From Alicyclobacillus tolerans (GTDB lineage Bacteria > Bacillota > Bacilli > Alicyclobacillales > Alicyclobacillaceae), in the NCBI RefSeq assembly GCF_001447355.1, contig NZ_JXBW01000006.1, positions 1 through 64,000 of the forward strand: a stretch of 64,000 bases of DNA, given 5' to 3'. Shown piece after piece: positions 8,659-17,299 of this stretch. How positions within the stretch are numbered: the first letter of the stretch is position 1; each line of letters begins with the position of its first letter. Below the pieces are notes generated by a model. It did no database searches, was not told the DNA's origin, and saw only the letters and a program-made list of their open reading frames with translations. Position numbers and translations under genes: made by a program.

Positions 8659-8826
8659 TTAGTCCCAAAGAACCTTGACGCCATAGCGTCCACGCTGCGT
8701 TTGGAAGACACCGATGAACCTGGGCGGACGCTTTGGCATCCACCATACTCCCTCTTCCAAGCGGGCTGCAAGGCAGTCCGCTTGAAAACGAGTATCAACC
8801 AATCGATAATAATATATCCAGGCCAA
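8659..8826 (-). CDS. Small protein of a two-copy family (55 aa), copy 2
   Basis: Unrecognised 55-residue protein: start MAWIYYYRLVD, end FQTQRGRYGVKVLWD. The TTG start at 8826 has GGGAGTGA 7-8 nt upstream, and lies only 7 nt after the resE stop, so it is the last gene of the resD-resE operon. It is a clear relative of the 57-residue product at 4970-5143 (same start motif M.W.Y..RL.D, same T.RG.YGV motif). Link to ResE function is inferred only from position. Confidence 0.68.
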   Translation of the reverse strand: MAWIYYYRLVDTRFQADCLAARLEEGVWWMPKRPPRFIGVFQTQRGRYGVKVLWD

Positions 8827-8833
8827 CGCTGAT

Positions 8834-10600
8834 TCACTCCCACTCGTCGGATTGACGTTGCTCTGAATCGGTGCTGATGGGTAAAACAACTGTGAACGTT
8901 GTGCCCTCGCCGAACCGGCTTTCAACCAATATGTCACCGTGGTGTTCCAGCACAATTTGTCTCGCAATCGCCAAGCCGAGACCTGTACCAGATCGAGAAC
9001 GCGTTCTCGCTTTATCCGCCTTATAAAACCGCTCGAAAATATACGGTAAATCTTCTTCAGGAATGCCTGCTCCCGTATCGGAAACCCGAATGTATGCGTA
9101 GCCGTTGCGAATATCCGACGCAAACGAAATCGTACCTTCCGCTGTGTGGCGAAAAGCATTGTCCAACAGGTTTGTAAAGACCTGTTCAAGCCGGTCTTCA
9201 TCCGCCTCAATCCATACCGGTTCGTCCTGCGTAGACAACTTGAACGCCAATCCATAGTCAGAGGCGAGCGCCTGAAATTTCCGTGCTGTACGCCGGATCA
9301 GCTGTACCAAATCGATATGATGAATATTCATTTGGAATTGTCCACTTTCTAACTGTGCCAAGTTGAGCAAGTCGTTGACCAACCGTTTCATACGGAGCGT
9401 TTCATCGTGAATGATCTCGGTGAGCTCATGACGCATGGCCGGATCGTCCGAGATATCATCCAGAAGTGCTTCTGTATACCCTTGCATCATACTCAGAGGA
9501 GTACGTAACTCATGTGACACGTTTGCGATAAAATCCTTGCGCAAGCGGTCTAGCCTGCGCTCTTCCGTCACATCTCGTAATACGCATAACGTCCCCCGCA
9601 TCGTCGTAGCATCTGCCTCGTACAAAGGAAGCATCGTGATGGCCATCGTGCGACCTTCCCACGTATCTTCGCGGAAGACCGGTTCCTGTTCTTGGGTAAC
9701 CCGAGCAAACAGCTTCATCAATCGATCCGGCAATAGTTGTTCGTTGACCACGCCTTGCTCGGCAACCGATAGCATGCGCAACCTTCTCCTTGCCGGAGGA
9801 TTGGCAAGGACCACACGACCTTGCATGTCCGTTGCAACAACACCATCCTCGAGCGAAGACAAGATGCGCTGTAGCCCTTCTCTCTCCATCGAAAGTTGTT
9901 CGATGGTTGCAGACAACTCCTCCGCCAGTGCGTTAAAGGTATGGCCTAACCTGCCGACTTCGTCATTGGTTACGACTTTGACTCGTTGTCGATAGTGTCC
10001 ACGGGCCATTTGCTCCGCCGCGCGATTCATTTGCAACAGCGGCCGTGATAGGTTGTTTGAAATGACAAAAGCGAAGCCTGTCGCGAGGATAACACCCAAA
10101 ACCGTATCAAAAACGACTAGGTTGCGCATCTCATGCGCAGGTTCATCGAGAACGCTCATCTGCTGTGTGACTACCAGCATACCGGGCGGCGCCCCGGCAT
10201 CCGGGAGCTTGACATAGACTGCCAACTCATTGGACTGGTTTCCGACGCGATGCACAGCTACCGGCTCGCCATCGTTAAATTGGGATTTTTGCGACGGTGT
10301 CAAACTGCGGTATGCTTGAAGCAATGTGGGGTTTTTTGTATAAGGAATTCCATACTTAATCTCCGCCCGCTCCACATTGCGTGCGAGATCGCTCGCAACC
10401 CGTTCCTTGACACCGCGATTGGAATTAGATGTCAACACAGACTGGATTGACGTGGCTAGTTGGGTCAAGGTTTCAACTTCTCGCTGAACAATGTACTTGT
10501 TAAATACCTGTTGCAAAAGCACGGACAACAGAGCTTGAATGACGAACACCATGCCTACGATGGTCAGCCACAACTTCGCGACAACACTGTTGCGAATCAC
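8834..10600 (-). CDS. resE: Sensor histidine kinase ResE
   Basis: Membrane sensor kinase of 588 residues. Order: TM1 (about 9-31), extracytoplasmic sensor region, TM2 (about 162-181), HAMP linker, PAS-like domain (about 240-345), HisKA with phospho-acceptor His363 in FIANVSHELRTPL, then HATPase_c with NLLDNAFRHT, DTGAGI and GTGLGLAI boxes. In Bacillus ResE answers oxygen limitation and nitric oxide and phosphorylates ResD. GTG 10600 overlaps the resD stop by GTGA, indicating coupling. The resABC cytochrome maturation genes usually found upstream are absent here. Confidence 0.88.
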   Translation of the reverse strand: MIRNSVVAKLWLTIVGMVFVIQALLSVLLQQVFNKYIVQREVETLTQLATSIQSVLTSNSNRGVKERVASDLARNVERAEIKYGIPYTKNPTLLQAYRSLTPSQKSQFNDGEPVAVHRVGNQSNELAVYVKLPDAGAPPGMLVVTQQMSVLDEPAHEMRNLVVFDTVLGVILATGFAFVISNNLSRPLLQMNRAAEQMARGHYRQRVKVVTNDEVGRLGHTFNALAEELSATIEQLSMEREGLQRILSSLEDGVVATDMQGRVVLANPPARRRLRMLSVAEQGVVNEQLLPDRLMKLFARVTQEQEPVFREDTWEGRTMAITMLPLYEADATTMRGTLCVLRDVTEERRLDRLRKDFIANVSHELRTPLSMMQGYTEALLDDISDDPAMRHELTEIIHDETLRMKRLVNDLLNLAQLESGQFQMNIHHIDLVQLIRRTARKFQALASDYGLAFKLSTQDEPVWIEADEDRLEQVFTNLLDNAFRHTAEGTISFASDIRNGYAYIRVSDTGAGIPEEDLPYIFERFYKADKARTRSRSGTGLGLAIARQIVLEHHGDILVESRFGEGTTFTVVLPISTDSEQRQSDEWE

Positions 10601-11301
10601 GAGGCCACCTCGAACTTGTAACCGACGCCCCAAACCGTGACGATGTATTGGCTGACCCTATGCGACACTTGTCCAAGTTTTTCTCGGAGTCGCTTGATAT
10701 GCGTATCGACCGTGCGCTGATCTCCGTAGAACTGATAGTTCCAGACATCGCGCAACAACTCTTCGCGACTGAACACTTTGTCAGGACGCTGTGCCATATA
10801 GACCAAGAGATCAAACTCTTTTGGGGTCAAGCTCACCTCATTTCCATCCACTTCCACGCGGCGGGCATCAATCTGGATGGACAACCCAGGAAACGTAAGC
10901 GTCTGGTTTAAGTCGTTACGAGCGTAATCCACTTCTCCCGTTCGTTTCAGCAATGCCTTGATGCGCATCACCAATTCACGAGGACTAAACGGTTTGACAA
11001 CATAGTCATCTGCGCCAAGTTCGAATCCGTGTATTCGGTTCGACTCATCGCCCGCAGCCGTCAACATAATGATGGGCACGTTGCTATGTTGTCGAATTTG
11101 CGTACACACATCGCGCCCGTCCATTCCTGGCAACATCAGATCCAAAACGATCAGCGAGTACGGCTCGGACAGCGCCTTGTCCACAGCCTCATTGCCATCT
11201 TCCGCCTCGGCAACACAGAATCCGCTGCGTTCCAAATACATCCGAACCAATCGCCGTATGCGCTCTTCGTCATCAACGACCAGAATACGTGGTTGTGGCA
11301 T
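10597..11301 (-). CDS. resD: Response regulator ResD (OmpR family)
   Basis: A 234-residue OmpR/PhoB-type regulator. The receiver domain has acidic residues D10-D11, phospho-acceptor D54 (VLDLMLPGMDG) and the Lys in VVKPFSPREL. The winged-helix domain includes SLTPKEFDLL and DQRTVDTHIKRLREKLG. The wording of these blocks and the place beside rluB, spmAB and scpAB match ResD of Bacillus subtilis. It is first gene of a three-gene operon with resE and the 55-residue protein. Confidence 0.92.
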   Translation of the reverse strand: MPQPRILVVDDEERIRRLVRMYLERSGFCVAEAEDGNEAVDKALSEPYSLIVLDLMLPGMDGRDVCTQIRQHSNVPIIMLTAAGDESNRIHGFELGADDYVVKPFSPRELVMRIKALLKRTGEVDYARNDLNQTLTFPGLSIQIDARRVEVDGNEVSLTPKEFDLLVYMAQRPDKVFSREELLRDVWNYQFYGDQRTVDTHIKRLREKLGQVSHRVSQYIVTVWGVGYKFEVAS

Positions 11302-11412
11302 CTTGCGACCTCCGTCCCTGTCTTTCTGTCCATTATAAGGCCAGAAGATCTCGTCAACAACGATCCGCCGATCGCAGAGCGCATAAAGCCCTGCAACCGA
11401 CGGATCGGCTGT

Positions 11413-12036
11413 TTAGGATTGAGTCGGAAACATCCGGTTAACAGAGGTCCGAAAGTTGTTCCAGACAGCATCTACCGGTCGACCTGCAGCTAGGTCTTTC
11501 GAAAAACTTTGGAAACGCGTATAAACGTCTGGGTTAGCGCTTACGTACACTGTGCGGATTTGTGGATTCATGCGACGTACGCGATGACTGATGGCCTGTT
11601 TGTCCTTCAGTCCCTGGTTGGTCGTTGCCGGGTGGGCTTGCTGCAGTGCAACATAAGCCGTGTCGCCAGCGACAAACGTCACGGCCTGTTTGGCATAGCC
11701 GGCCCGCACAAGATCATCGGAGATCTTTTGCGCAATCTGCATGTGCACAGCATTTGCATGCTGGGGGTTGGCCGGGACGCCCGGCACGCGATTGCCAATG
11801 TCTGCGGCAGCCTGTCCTGCTCGACGAGTTGCCGTCGCCGCGCCACTCGCGAGATCGCGCGCGCCCTTGTCCGCTATCTGTCCAGCTCGGTCTGTGGCGT
11901 TTGTCACCGCGTTGCCGGCTTGACGCGTGGCATTCAGCACATCAGTACCTGTTTGCGCTGCGTTTTTGCCTGTACCACAACCGGCGACGGACAGTGCAAC
12001 CAAACCAACTGCTACCATACGTAACACACGTTTCAC
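11413..12036 (-). CDS. YhcN/YlaJ-type sporulation lipoprotein
   Basis: A 207-residue predicted lipoprotein. Signal peptide with lipobox LSVAGC, then an Ala-rich, coiled stretch (about residues 25-85), then a YhcN/YlaJ-like domain (IAQKISDDLVRAGYAKQAVTFVAGDTAYVAL in outline). Such proteins are found in the spore or forespore membrane, with roles in germination or outgrowth. GTG 12036 follows GGAGGAGG with 8-nt spacing; the longer frame from 12084 has no such site. Monocistronic between resD and rluB. Confidence 0.8.
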   Translation of the reverse strand: MKRVLRMVAVGLVALSVAGCGTGKNAAQTGTDVLNATRQAGNAVTNATDRAGQIADKGARDLASGAATATRRAGQAAADIGNRVPGVPANPQHANAVHMQIAQKISDDLVRAGYAKQAVTFVAGDTAYVALQQAHPATTNQGLKDKQAISHRVRRMNPQIRTVYVSANPDVYTRFQSFSKDLAAGRPVDAVWNNFRTSVNRMFPTQS

Positions 12037-12096
12037 TTGCAACACCTCCTCCGCCCTTAGCATGTGGCCTAGACGAAGGAACATACGCAGCGAATT

Positions 12097-12948
12097 TCAC
12101 CGAAAGCCAGTCGTGTTGCCCTTCCTCCGCGCTCCTGTTGCAGATGTCGCCTTGCGCGCCTGCGCACCACCGCGTCGAGAATCGCGCTTCGGGCGTGGTG
12201 AATCAAGAAATGTCGGCTTTACGTATGGCGGCGCCGTCAGATCGACACTCCGATATAACGCCTTCCATTCATCAGGCTCAAGCATGCGCCACTCACCCGT
12301 CTTTAAGTGGCCGAGTGCGATAGGGCCAAACGCGATTCGCTTGAGCCGCTTCACCGGTAAGCCGAGCGCTTCGAACATGCGGCGAACCTGACGATTACGC
12401 CCTTCGTGAATCGTCAAATGAACAACGGATTCTTCCCCTTGCCGTAACACCTCGACGACTGCAGGTGCCGTTAACCCGTCGTCAAGTTCAACACCTTGCT
12501 GCAACAATTGACGGGCCTCTTTGTTCACTCGACCTTGCACCGTGACCCGATAAACCTTCTCGACATGATGAGAAGGATGCAACAAGCGCTCGGTCAATGC
12601 GCCATCGTTAGTGAACAGCAGGAGCCCGCTCGTATCATAATCGAGCCGGCCAATGGGATAGAGCCTCTCTTCGATTTTCGGCAAAAGAGACATAACCGTC
12701 CGTCGCCCTTCCGGGTCGGACACCGTTGACACGTAAGCCGTCGGCTTGTTCAGCAGAATAATAACCTTTGCTTCGAGGCGAATTGGCTTGCCGTCGACGG
12801 CGATCACTTGACGAGCGGGGTCGACTTTGTAACCAAGCTCGGTCACTGTTTTTCCATCGACGCTTACCCGGCCATCTGCAATCAAAGACTCACACTTGCG
12901 TCGAGATGCGACGCCGGCGTGTGCCAAAACCTTTTGCAGTCGTTCCAT
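12097..12948 (-). CDS. rluB: 23S rRNA pseudouridine synthase RluB
   Basis: A 283-residue enzyme that isomerises a uridine of 23S rRNA helix 89 (U2605 in E. coli numbering). It has an N-terminal S4 RNA-binding domain (residues 1-60) and the RsuA-type catalytic motif GRLDYDTSGLLLFTNDG with the catalytic Asp, then HVEKVYRVTV and EGRNRQVRRM. A strongly basic tail (about residues 245-283) is typical of Bacilli RluB. Position beside spmAB/scpAB matches Bacillus. Confidence 0.93.
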   Translation of the reverse strand: MERLQKVLAHAGVASRRKCESLIADGRVSVDGKTVTELGYKVDPARQVIAVDGKPIRLEAKVIILLNKPTAYVSTVSDPEGRRTVMSLLPKIEERLYPIGRLDYDTSGLLLFTNDGALTERLLHPSHHVEKVYRVTVQGRVNKEARQLLQQGVELDDGLTAPAVVEVLRQGEESVVHLTIHEGRNRQVRRMFEALGLPVKRLKRIAFGPIALGHLKTGEWRMLEPDEWKALYRSVDLTAPPYVKPTFLDSPRPKRDSRRGGAQARKATSATGARRKGNTTGFR

Positions 12949-13004
12949 GCTTATACTCCCGTCTGCCGCCCTATGTAGATGTCTTCAAAACATCCCGCGA
13001 TGTA

Positions 13005-13553
13005 TCAGAAGTGTATCATACCAGAAAAGAGCGATACGGCGAACACGGATGCAAGGACACTGATGAAGTCGCTGAGTAAACCTACTTTCAGCGCATACCG
13101 AAAGCGGCTGATGCCCACACTGCCAAAATAAACAGTTAAAATATATAACGTTGTATCCGAAGAAGCTTGCATCGTCGATGCCAGCATGCCAAGCCACGAG
13201 TCTGGACCATGCTTCTGAAAAATGTCGATCATCATCGCTAGACTACCTTGGCCACTGATGGGACGGAGAATGCCCATAGGGGCAACCTCAGCAGGAATGT
13301 GCAACCAATTGAGTACGGGATGCAAGCATTTGACGAGCAAGTCCATGGCACCTGATGCCCGAAACACGCTAACCGCCACAACCATCGCGATCAAATGCGG
13401 GATCAAACGAACTGCCGTGCCAAAACCACCTTTCGCACCGTCGACGAACGCGCTGTAAATGGGCACGCGTTTAACGATGCCATGAAGCAAAATGACACCA
13501 ACGAGCAGTGGCAACATCCATTCGCTAATTGCCGAAATCGCCTGCTGCATCAC
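13005..13553 (-). CDS. spmB: Spore maturation protein SpmB
   Basis: Integral membrane protein of 182 residues with nucleoside-recognition (Gate) type helices. In Bacillus SpmA and SpmB act together in spore core dehydration. The segments GAKGGFGTAVRLIPHLIAMVVAV and RPISGQGSLAMM (in outline) are typical. GTG 13553 overlaps the spmA stop as GTGA; the next codon, ATG 13550, is better spaced from GGGGGAG. It is coupled to spmA. Confidence 0.93.
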   Translation of the reverse strand: MMQQAISAISEWMLPLLVGVILLHGIVKRVPIYSAFVDGAKGGFGTAVRLIPHLIAMVVAVSVFRASGAMDLLVKCLHPVLNWLHIPAEVAPMGILRPISGQGSLAMMIDIFQKHGPDSWLGMLASTMQASSDTTLYILTVYFGSVGISRFRYALKVGLLSDFISVLASVFAVSLFSGMIHF

Positions 13554-14146
13554 GCTCTCCCCCGCCGTCGCCGATCAATTGCACGGTACATGCGATCCAG
13601 CGCGATCGCGGCGACCGTTCCGATGGCCGATGCGATGAGTGTGGTACCGACGACCGCAGTCGGATGCGCCGAATGATATTGCATGCGCATGGCGATCACG
13701 GTCGTTGGAATCAGCGTGATACTCGCCGTATTGACTGCCAATAGCGTACACATGGCGTCACTGGCAGTCTCTTTGTCGGGATTGAGTGTCTGCAACTCGC
13801 GCATCGCCTGTAGACCGAGCGGCGTGGCTGCATTGCCAATACCAAGCAAGTTGGCACTCATGTTTGCGAGAATTGCGCCCATAGCCGGATGGTCCGGCGG
13901 CACGGACGGAAACAAAAAACGCGCCACAGGTCGCAAGCGGGCGGATAACCACGCCACCGCACCGGCCTGCTCCGCAATCTTCATGAGACCCAGCCACAGC
14001 GCAATTGCGCTAATCAGTCCAATCGACAACTGCACGCCGCTTTCCGCCCCTTTTAATATGGCGTTTGCGACGTGCGACATATGGCCTGTAAACATAGCTG
14101 TGACGATGCCTGAGAGAAACAAAGTGAGCCAAATAAAGTCGATCAC
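13550..14146 (-). CDS. spmA: Spore maturation protein SpmA
   Basis: Integral membrane protein of 198 residues, partner of SpmB in spore maturation. The conserved core LGIGNAATPLGLQAM and the AVNTASITLIPTTVIAMR region are visible. The open frame extends to 14218, but GTG 14146 follows GGGGGTG by 8 nt and gives an N-terminus (MIDFIWLTLFLSG) that matches the usual SpmA start, so I prefer it. Confidence 0.92.
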   Translation of the reverse strand: MIDFIWLTLFLSGIVTAMFTGHMSHVANAILKGAESGVQLSIGLISAIALWLGLMKIAEQAGAVAWLSARLRPVARFLFPSVPPDHPAMGAILANMSANLLGIGNAATPLGLQAMRELQTLNPDKETASDAMCTLLAVNTASITLIPTTVIAMRMQYHSAHPTAVVGTTLIASAIGTVAAIALDRMYRAIDRRRRGRA

Positions 14147-14243
14147 GCAGGAAACACCCCCGTCGGACAACACCTTGTCCGTACAGGGTATGCCGACCTT
14201 GGCCCAGATAACACTCACGCAGAGCCAAAGCCGGAACTCTGTA

Positions 14244-14666
14244 TCACATCACAGGAGGCTGGCTCTGCTGCTTGTTTGCCTGTCCACCGCCGCCTGCAAA
14301 CAACTGTTGAATGCGCTCGATCACGCTGGGAGCCATATCGATCAACCGGTCATACAACTGGTTTTGATTGTCGGTTGAAAGTAACCTCACATTGTTTCCG
14401 TGTACAATGAGGAAGCCGATTGGCGTGATCGAAACACCGCCGCCAGAACCTCCGCCAAACGGGTGTTCACCCCCCTGGCCGGATCCCCCGTCGCCGCCTT
14501 CAAACTCGCTACCGCCAGCCGCAAAGCCAAACCCCACTTTTGAGACTGGTAAAATGACAGTCCCGTCAGGGGTCTCCACGGGGTCGCCGATGATCGTGTT
14601 GACGTCGACCATTTCCCGAATGTTGGCCATCGCCGTTTGCATCAATCCTTGGATTGGGTGCTCCAC
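14244..14666 (-). CDS. ytfJ: GerW/YtfJ-family sporulation protein
   Basis: A 140-residue protein of the YtfJ/GerW family, expressed in the forespore and needed for germination in Bacillus. It contains the hallmark PDGTVILPVSKVGFGFAAGG, a glycine-rich linker, and SITPIGFLIVHGNNVRLL. The GTG start lies one base after the stop of the DUF2953 gene, the same pairing as ytfI-ytfJ in Bacillus. Confidence 0.92.
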   Translation of the reverse strand: MEHPIQGLMQTAMANIREMVDVNTIIGDPVETPDGTVILPVSKVGFGFAAGGSEFEGGDGGSGQGGEHPFGGGSGGGVSITPIGFLIVHGNNVRLLSTDNQNQLYDRLIDMAPSVIERIQQLFAGGGGQANKQQSQPPVM

Positions 14667-14667
14667 G

Positions 14668-15306
14668 TCAAAAAGCCCTCCTTTTCCAGGCTACAAGCAG
14701 CCGGATTCCTGCGCTGATAACGTACCCCATTCGTATCCGCAATATGCTTTGCGTTCGCAGATGAAACAGAGTCTGATGAAAGGCGGGACGTACTTGAATA
14801 TACGGGCGATCGACAAACTTGCACTGGTGACTGAGCCAACCAAGAAACGTGCTGATCGCTGCATACATGGTGCCTACAAGCATGCCCGTTTGCACCGAGT
14901 CGTTGACCCCTACGTGGGCTTCGACACGTAGATTGTAGATGTGAATGTGCGGGGACGTGTTTTTGGCGATGTGCAGAGCACGCTTGATAAACGCGATGAG
15001 CTCACGAATTTGATCCCAGCGCCGGGGAACATCTGCCGTCGAAACGCCTCCCTCGTCGGTTGGGCCATCGTGACCTGCTTTGCCATGTGCAACGACGGCC
15101 GGTCCGCCATCGGTCTGCGTCGCTTCCAATTTCGTCAACTCGCGTCGCACGCAAACCAGACCAAGCAGTGTTCGAATTTCAATAGACGCGCTGTCGTCCG
15201 CATGCACGCGCTCATAGACAAGCGAAATTTCAACAGGAAGGCAAAGGAACAAAAAGACGAGTACAAGCAGTGCCAATACAATGAGGAGCAGCCACATAGT
15301 ACGCAC
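14668..15306 (-). CDS. ytfI: DUF2953 protein (YtfI-like)
   Basis: A 212-residue protein with one N-terminal transmembrane helix (residues 3-25) and a DUF2953-type body. It is paired with YtfJ, as in Bacillus subtilis, which suggests a sporulation role, although the function of the family is not known. GTG 15306 is close to AGAGGTGG; ATG 15297 is an alternative start. Confidence 0.82.
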   Translation of the reverse strand: MRTMWLLLIVLALLVLVFLFLCLPVEISLVYERVHADDSASIEIRTLLGLVCVRRELTKLEATQTDGGPAVVAHGKAGHDGPTDEGGVSTADVPRRWDQIRELIAFIKRALHIAKNTSPHIHIYNLRVEAHVGVNDSVQTGMLVGTMYAAISTFLGWLSHQCKFVDRPYIQVRPAFHQTLFHLRTQSILRIRMGYVISAGIRLLVAWKRRAF

Positions 15307-15366
15307 GCCACCTCTTTCGTGTCGATGACATTATGCGTACCTTCCAGCACTCCTATACTTAACCTG

Positions 15367-15927
15367 TCAGTCGCGAGCGATATCGGATGGCAGTTGGAAC
15401 AGTGAGACGCCTTCGCGCCCTAAATCTTCTGGCAAGGGGGGCAGTTCGTCGAGCGAACGAAGACCGAATTGGCGTAGAAATTCGCTTGTTGTGCCATAGA
15501 GGATGGGCCTACCTGGGGCATCCTGACGACCGACCTCTGCGACAAGTTGGCGGTGAACCAATGTAGCCAAGGCGCGATCCGACTGCACGCCGCGAATTTC
15601 GTCGATTTCCGGGCGTGTGATGGGTTGCTTGTAGGCCACGACTGCGAGCACCTCGAGCGCCGCCGTCGACAATGTGCTTTGCATCGGCGTTTGCGCCATC
15701 CGCTTGAGATAATCAGCGTATTCAGGGCGAGTGACCAATTGCCACGTGTCGGCGACTTGTTGCACGGCGATCCCAGCCGCGCGCTCATCAAGTTGTGCCC
15801 GCAACTGTAGGCATAGACTCTCCGCCTCGCCCGGGGAAACACCGAGAATGGAGGCGATGTCCCTCGTTTCCAAACCGTCGCTTCCGACTGCAAACAAGAC
15901 GGCTTCTAATGCGGACAACAAGTGCAT
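15367..15927 (-). CDS. scpB: Segregation and condensation protein ScpB
   Basis: A 186-residue winged-helix protein, the ScpB subunit of the SMC-ScpA-ScpB condensin that organises and segregates the chromosome. Recognisable are LEAVLFAVGSDGLETRDIA at the N-terminus and AALEVLAVVAYKQPITRPEIDEIRGV in the first winged helix, plus GRPILYGTT. ATG 15927 follows AGGGGATTG and lies one base after the scpA stop, forming an operon with scpA. Confidence 0.95.
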   Translation of the reverse strand: MHLLSALEAVLFAVGSDGLETRDIASILGVSPGEAESLCLQLRAQLDERAAGIAVQQVADTWQLVTRPEYADYLKRMAQTPMQSTLSTAALEVLAVVAYKQPITRPEIDEIRGVQSDRALATLVHRQLVAEVGRQDAPGRPILYGTTSEFLRQFGLRSLDELPPLPEDLGREGVSLFQLPSDIARD

Positions 15928-15928
15928 A

Positions 15929-16648
15929 TCAATCCCCTACCCAAATCAGCTCAAGTGGACCAAAAGGTTCTGTTTGACGGCACGCCAAGCGGCCACCTTT
16001 AATCAGTTCAAGAACGGCAAGAAATGCCGTCACGAGCGCTGGGCGCGTGCGTGCTCCCTGAAATAACACGGCAAACTCCGTCATCCGGTAGCGGCGCATT
16101 CTTTCCACGATTTCTTCCATAACGTTTTCGACGCGCTCAACATGACCCCGAATTTCAGCGACCCGCTCACTAGGCGGTAAACGCAAGTACAACTTGCGAA
16201 AGGCGTCCACCAAATCCCAAAGTGTAACGCCGGATAAAGGAGGTACTTCACGCGTGCGAAACGGATGCAAATCCATCGGTTGCCGGGAATAAACCTCGGC
16301 ACGATTGGCGGCCATCGTCGACAGTTGAGCAGCTGCCCATTTGCAGCGCTCATACTCTAATAATTGCTCGACGAGAGGAGCGCGCGGGTCCTCTACTTCT
16401 TCTTCGTCGTTGGTACGCGTGCGCGGCAGAAGCATCCGCGATTTGATAGATAAAAGCGTTGCAGCCATCACCAAAAACTCACTGGCGATTTCTAGAGACC
16501 AAGTTTCCATCTCGTGCAGATACTCCATATATTGATCTGTAATGGATGCAATCGGTATATCATAAATGTCCACCTCGTGCTTGCGGATCAGGTGTAGCAA
16601 CAAATCCAGTGGGCCTTCAAACTGAGCCAGGCGAACTTCGTAAGACAT
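15929..16648 (-). CDS. scpA: Segregation and condensation protein ScpA
   Basis: A 239-residue kleisin that bridges the SMC heads. The N-terminal motif FEGPLDLLLHLIRKHEVDIYDIPI is characteristic, and the C-terminal winged helix includes FLAVLELIKGGRL. The frame opens with GTG 16657, but ATG 16648 is better placed after GAGGGGGTG. Operon with scpB, and 13 bases after the M50 protease gene. Confidence 0.95.
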   Translation of the reverse strand: MSYEVRLAQFEGPLDLLLHLIRKHEVDIYDIPIASITDQYMEYLHEMETWSLEIASEFLVMAATLLSIKSRMLLPRTRTNDEEEVEDPRAPLVEQLLEYERCKWAAAQLSTMAANRAEVYSRQPMDLHPFRTREVPPLSGVTLWDLVDAFRKLYLRLPPSERVAEIRGHVERVENVMEEIVERMRRYRMTEFAVLFQGARTRPALVTAFLAVLELIKGGRLACRQTEPFGPLELIWVGD

Positions 16649-16661
16649 GGCACACACCCCC

Positions 16662-17267
16662 TCACGTCCCGTAAAACCAAGACATGAGCAGATACACGAG
16701 ATCGGAAAATGCGGCGTTCAACGGTGGCACAAGGAAAATGAACAGCAGAATCCACGGCCCGTAAGGTTCAATTCGACTGTACACAGCCGCCTGCCGATAC
16801 GGCAACAGTTCGTATAAGATGCGCGAGCCATCAAGCGGCGGGATGGGAATCATGTTCAGCACGAACAGCGCAATATTAATCTCAAAGAGCATGCCAAGTA
16901 CCGTGCCCAAAATTCCGTATGTGTACGGTTGCATCGCCCGCAACACGCCATAGCTCGCCGCTGCGATCACGAGGTTGGAACATGGCCCGGCGGCGGCCGT
17001 GACGATCACGCCAAGACGCCGATGGCGAAAGTGTGCGGGTTGGATGGGTACAGGACGCGCCCAGCCAATTGGCGCGATGAGCATGGCGATGACACCTGTC
17101 CACTCAAGGTGAACGAGTGGATTCAAGGTCAACCGTCCCTCGTGGCGAGCCGTTTTATCTCCTTGAAGATCAGCTGCCAAAGCGTGGGCAAATTCATGAA
17201 GAACGAGACTCGCAAGTACCAGTAAAACGCGCAAAATCCAAGTTGGCGACGACCATTGAGCGAACAA
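16662..17267 (-). CDS. Site-2 protease family (M50) membrane metalloprotease
   Basis: A 201-residue multi-helix membrane protease. The zinc ligands are HEFAHA in the first helix and the Asp in NMIPIPPLDGSRI in a later helix. It lacks PDZ and CBS domains, so it belongs to the small M50 group found upstream of scpA in many Firmicutes. TTG start with GGGAGG 7 nt upstream. Substrate unknown. Confidence 0.9.
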   Translation of the reverse strand: MFAQWSSPTWILRVLLVLASLVLHEFAHALAADLQGDKTARHEGRLTLNPLVHLEWTGVIAMLIAPIGWARPVPIQPAHFRHRRLGVIVTAAAGPCSNLVIAAASYGVLRAMQPYTYGILGTVLGMLFEINIALFVLNMIPIPPLDGSRILYELLPYRQAAVYSRIEPYGPWILLFIFLVPPLNAAFSDLVYLLMSWFYGT

Positions 17268-17299
17268 AGCGAAACCTCCCGCCGCGATCGATAGACGAA

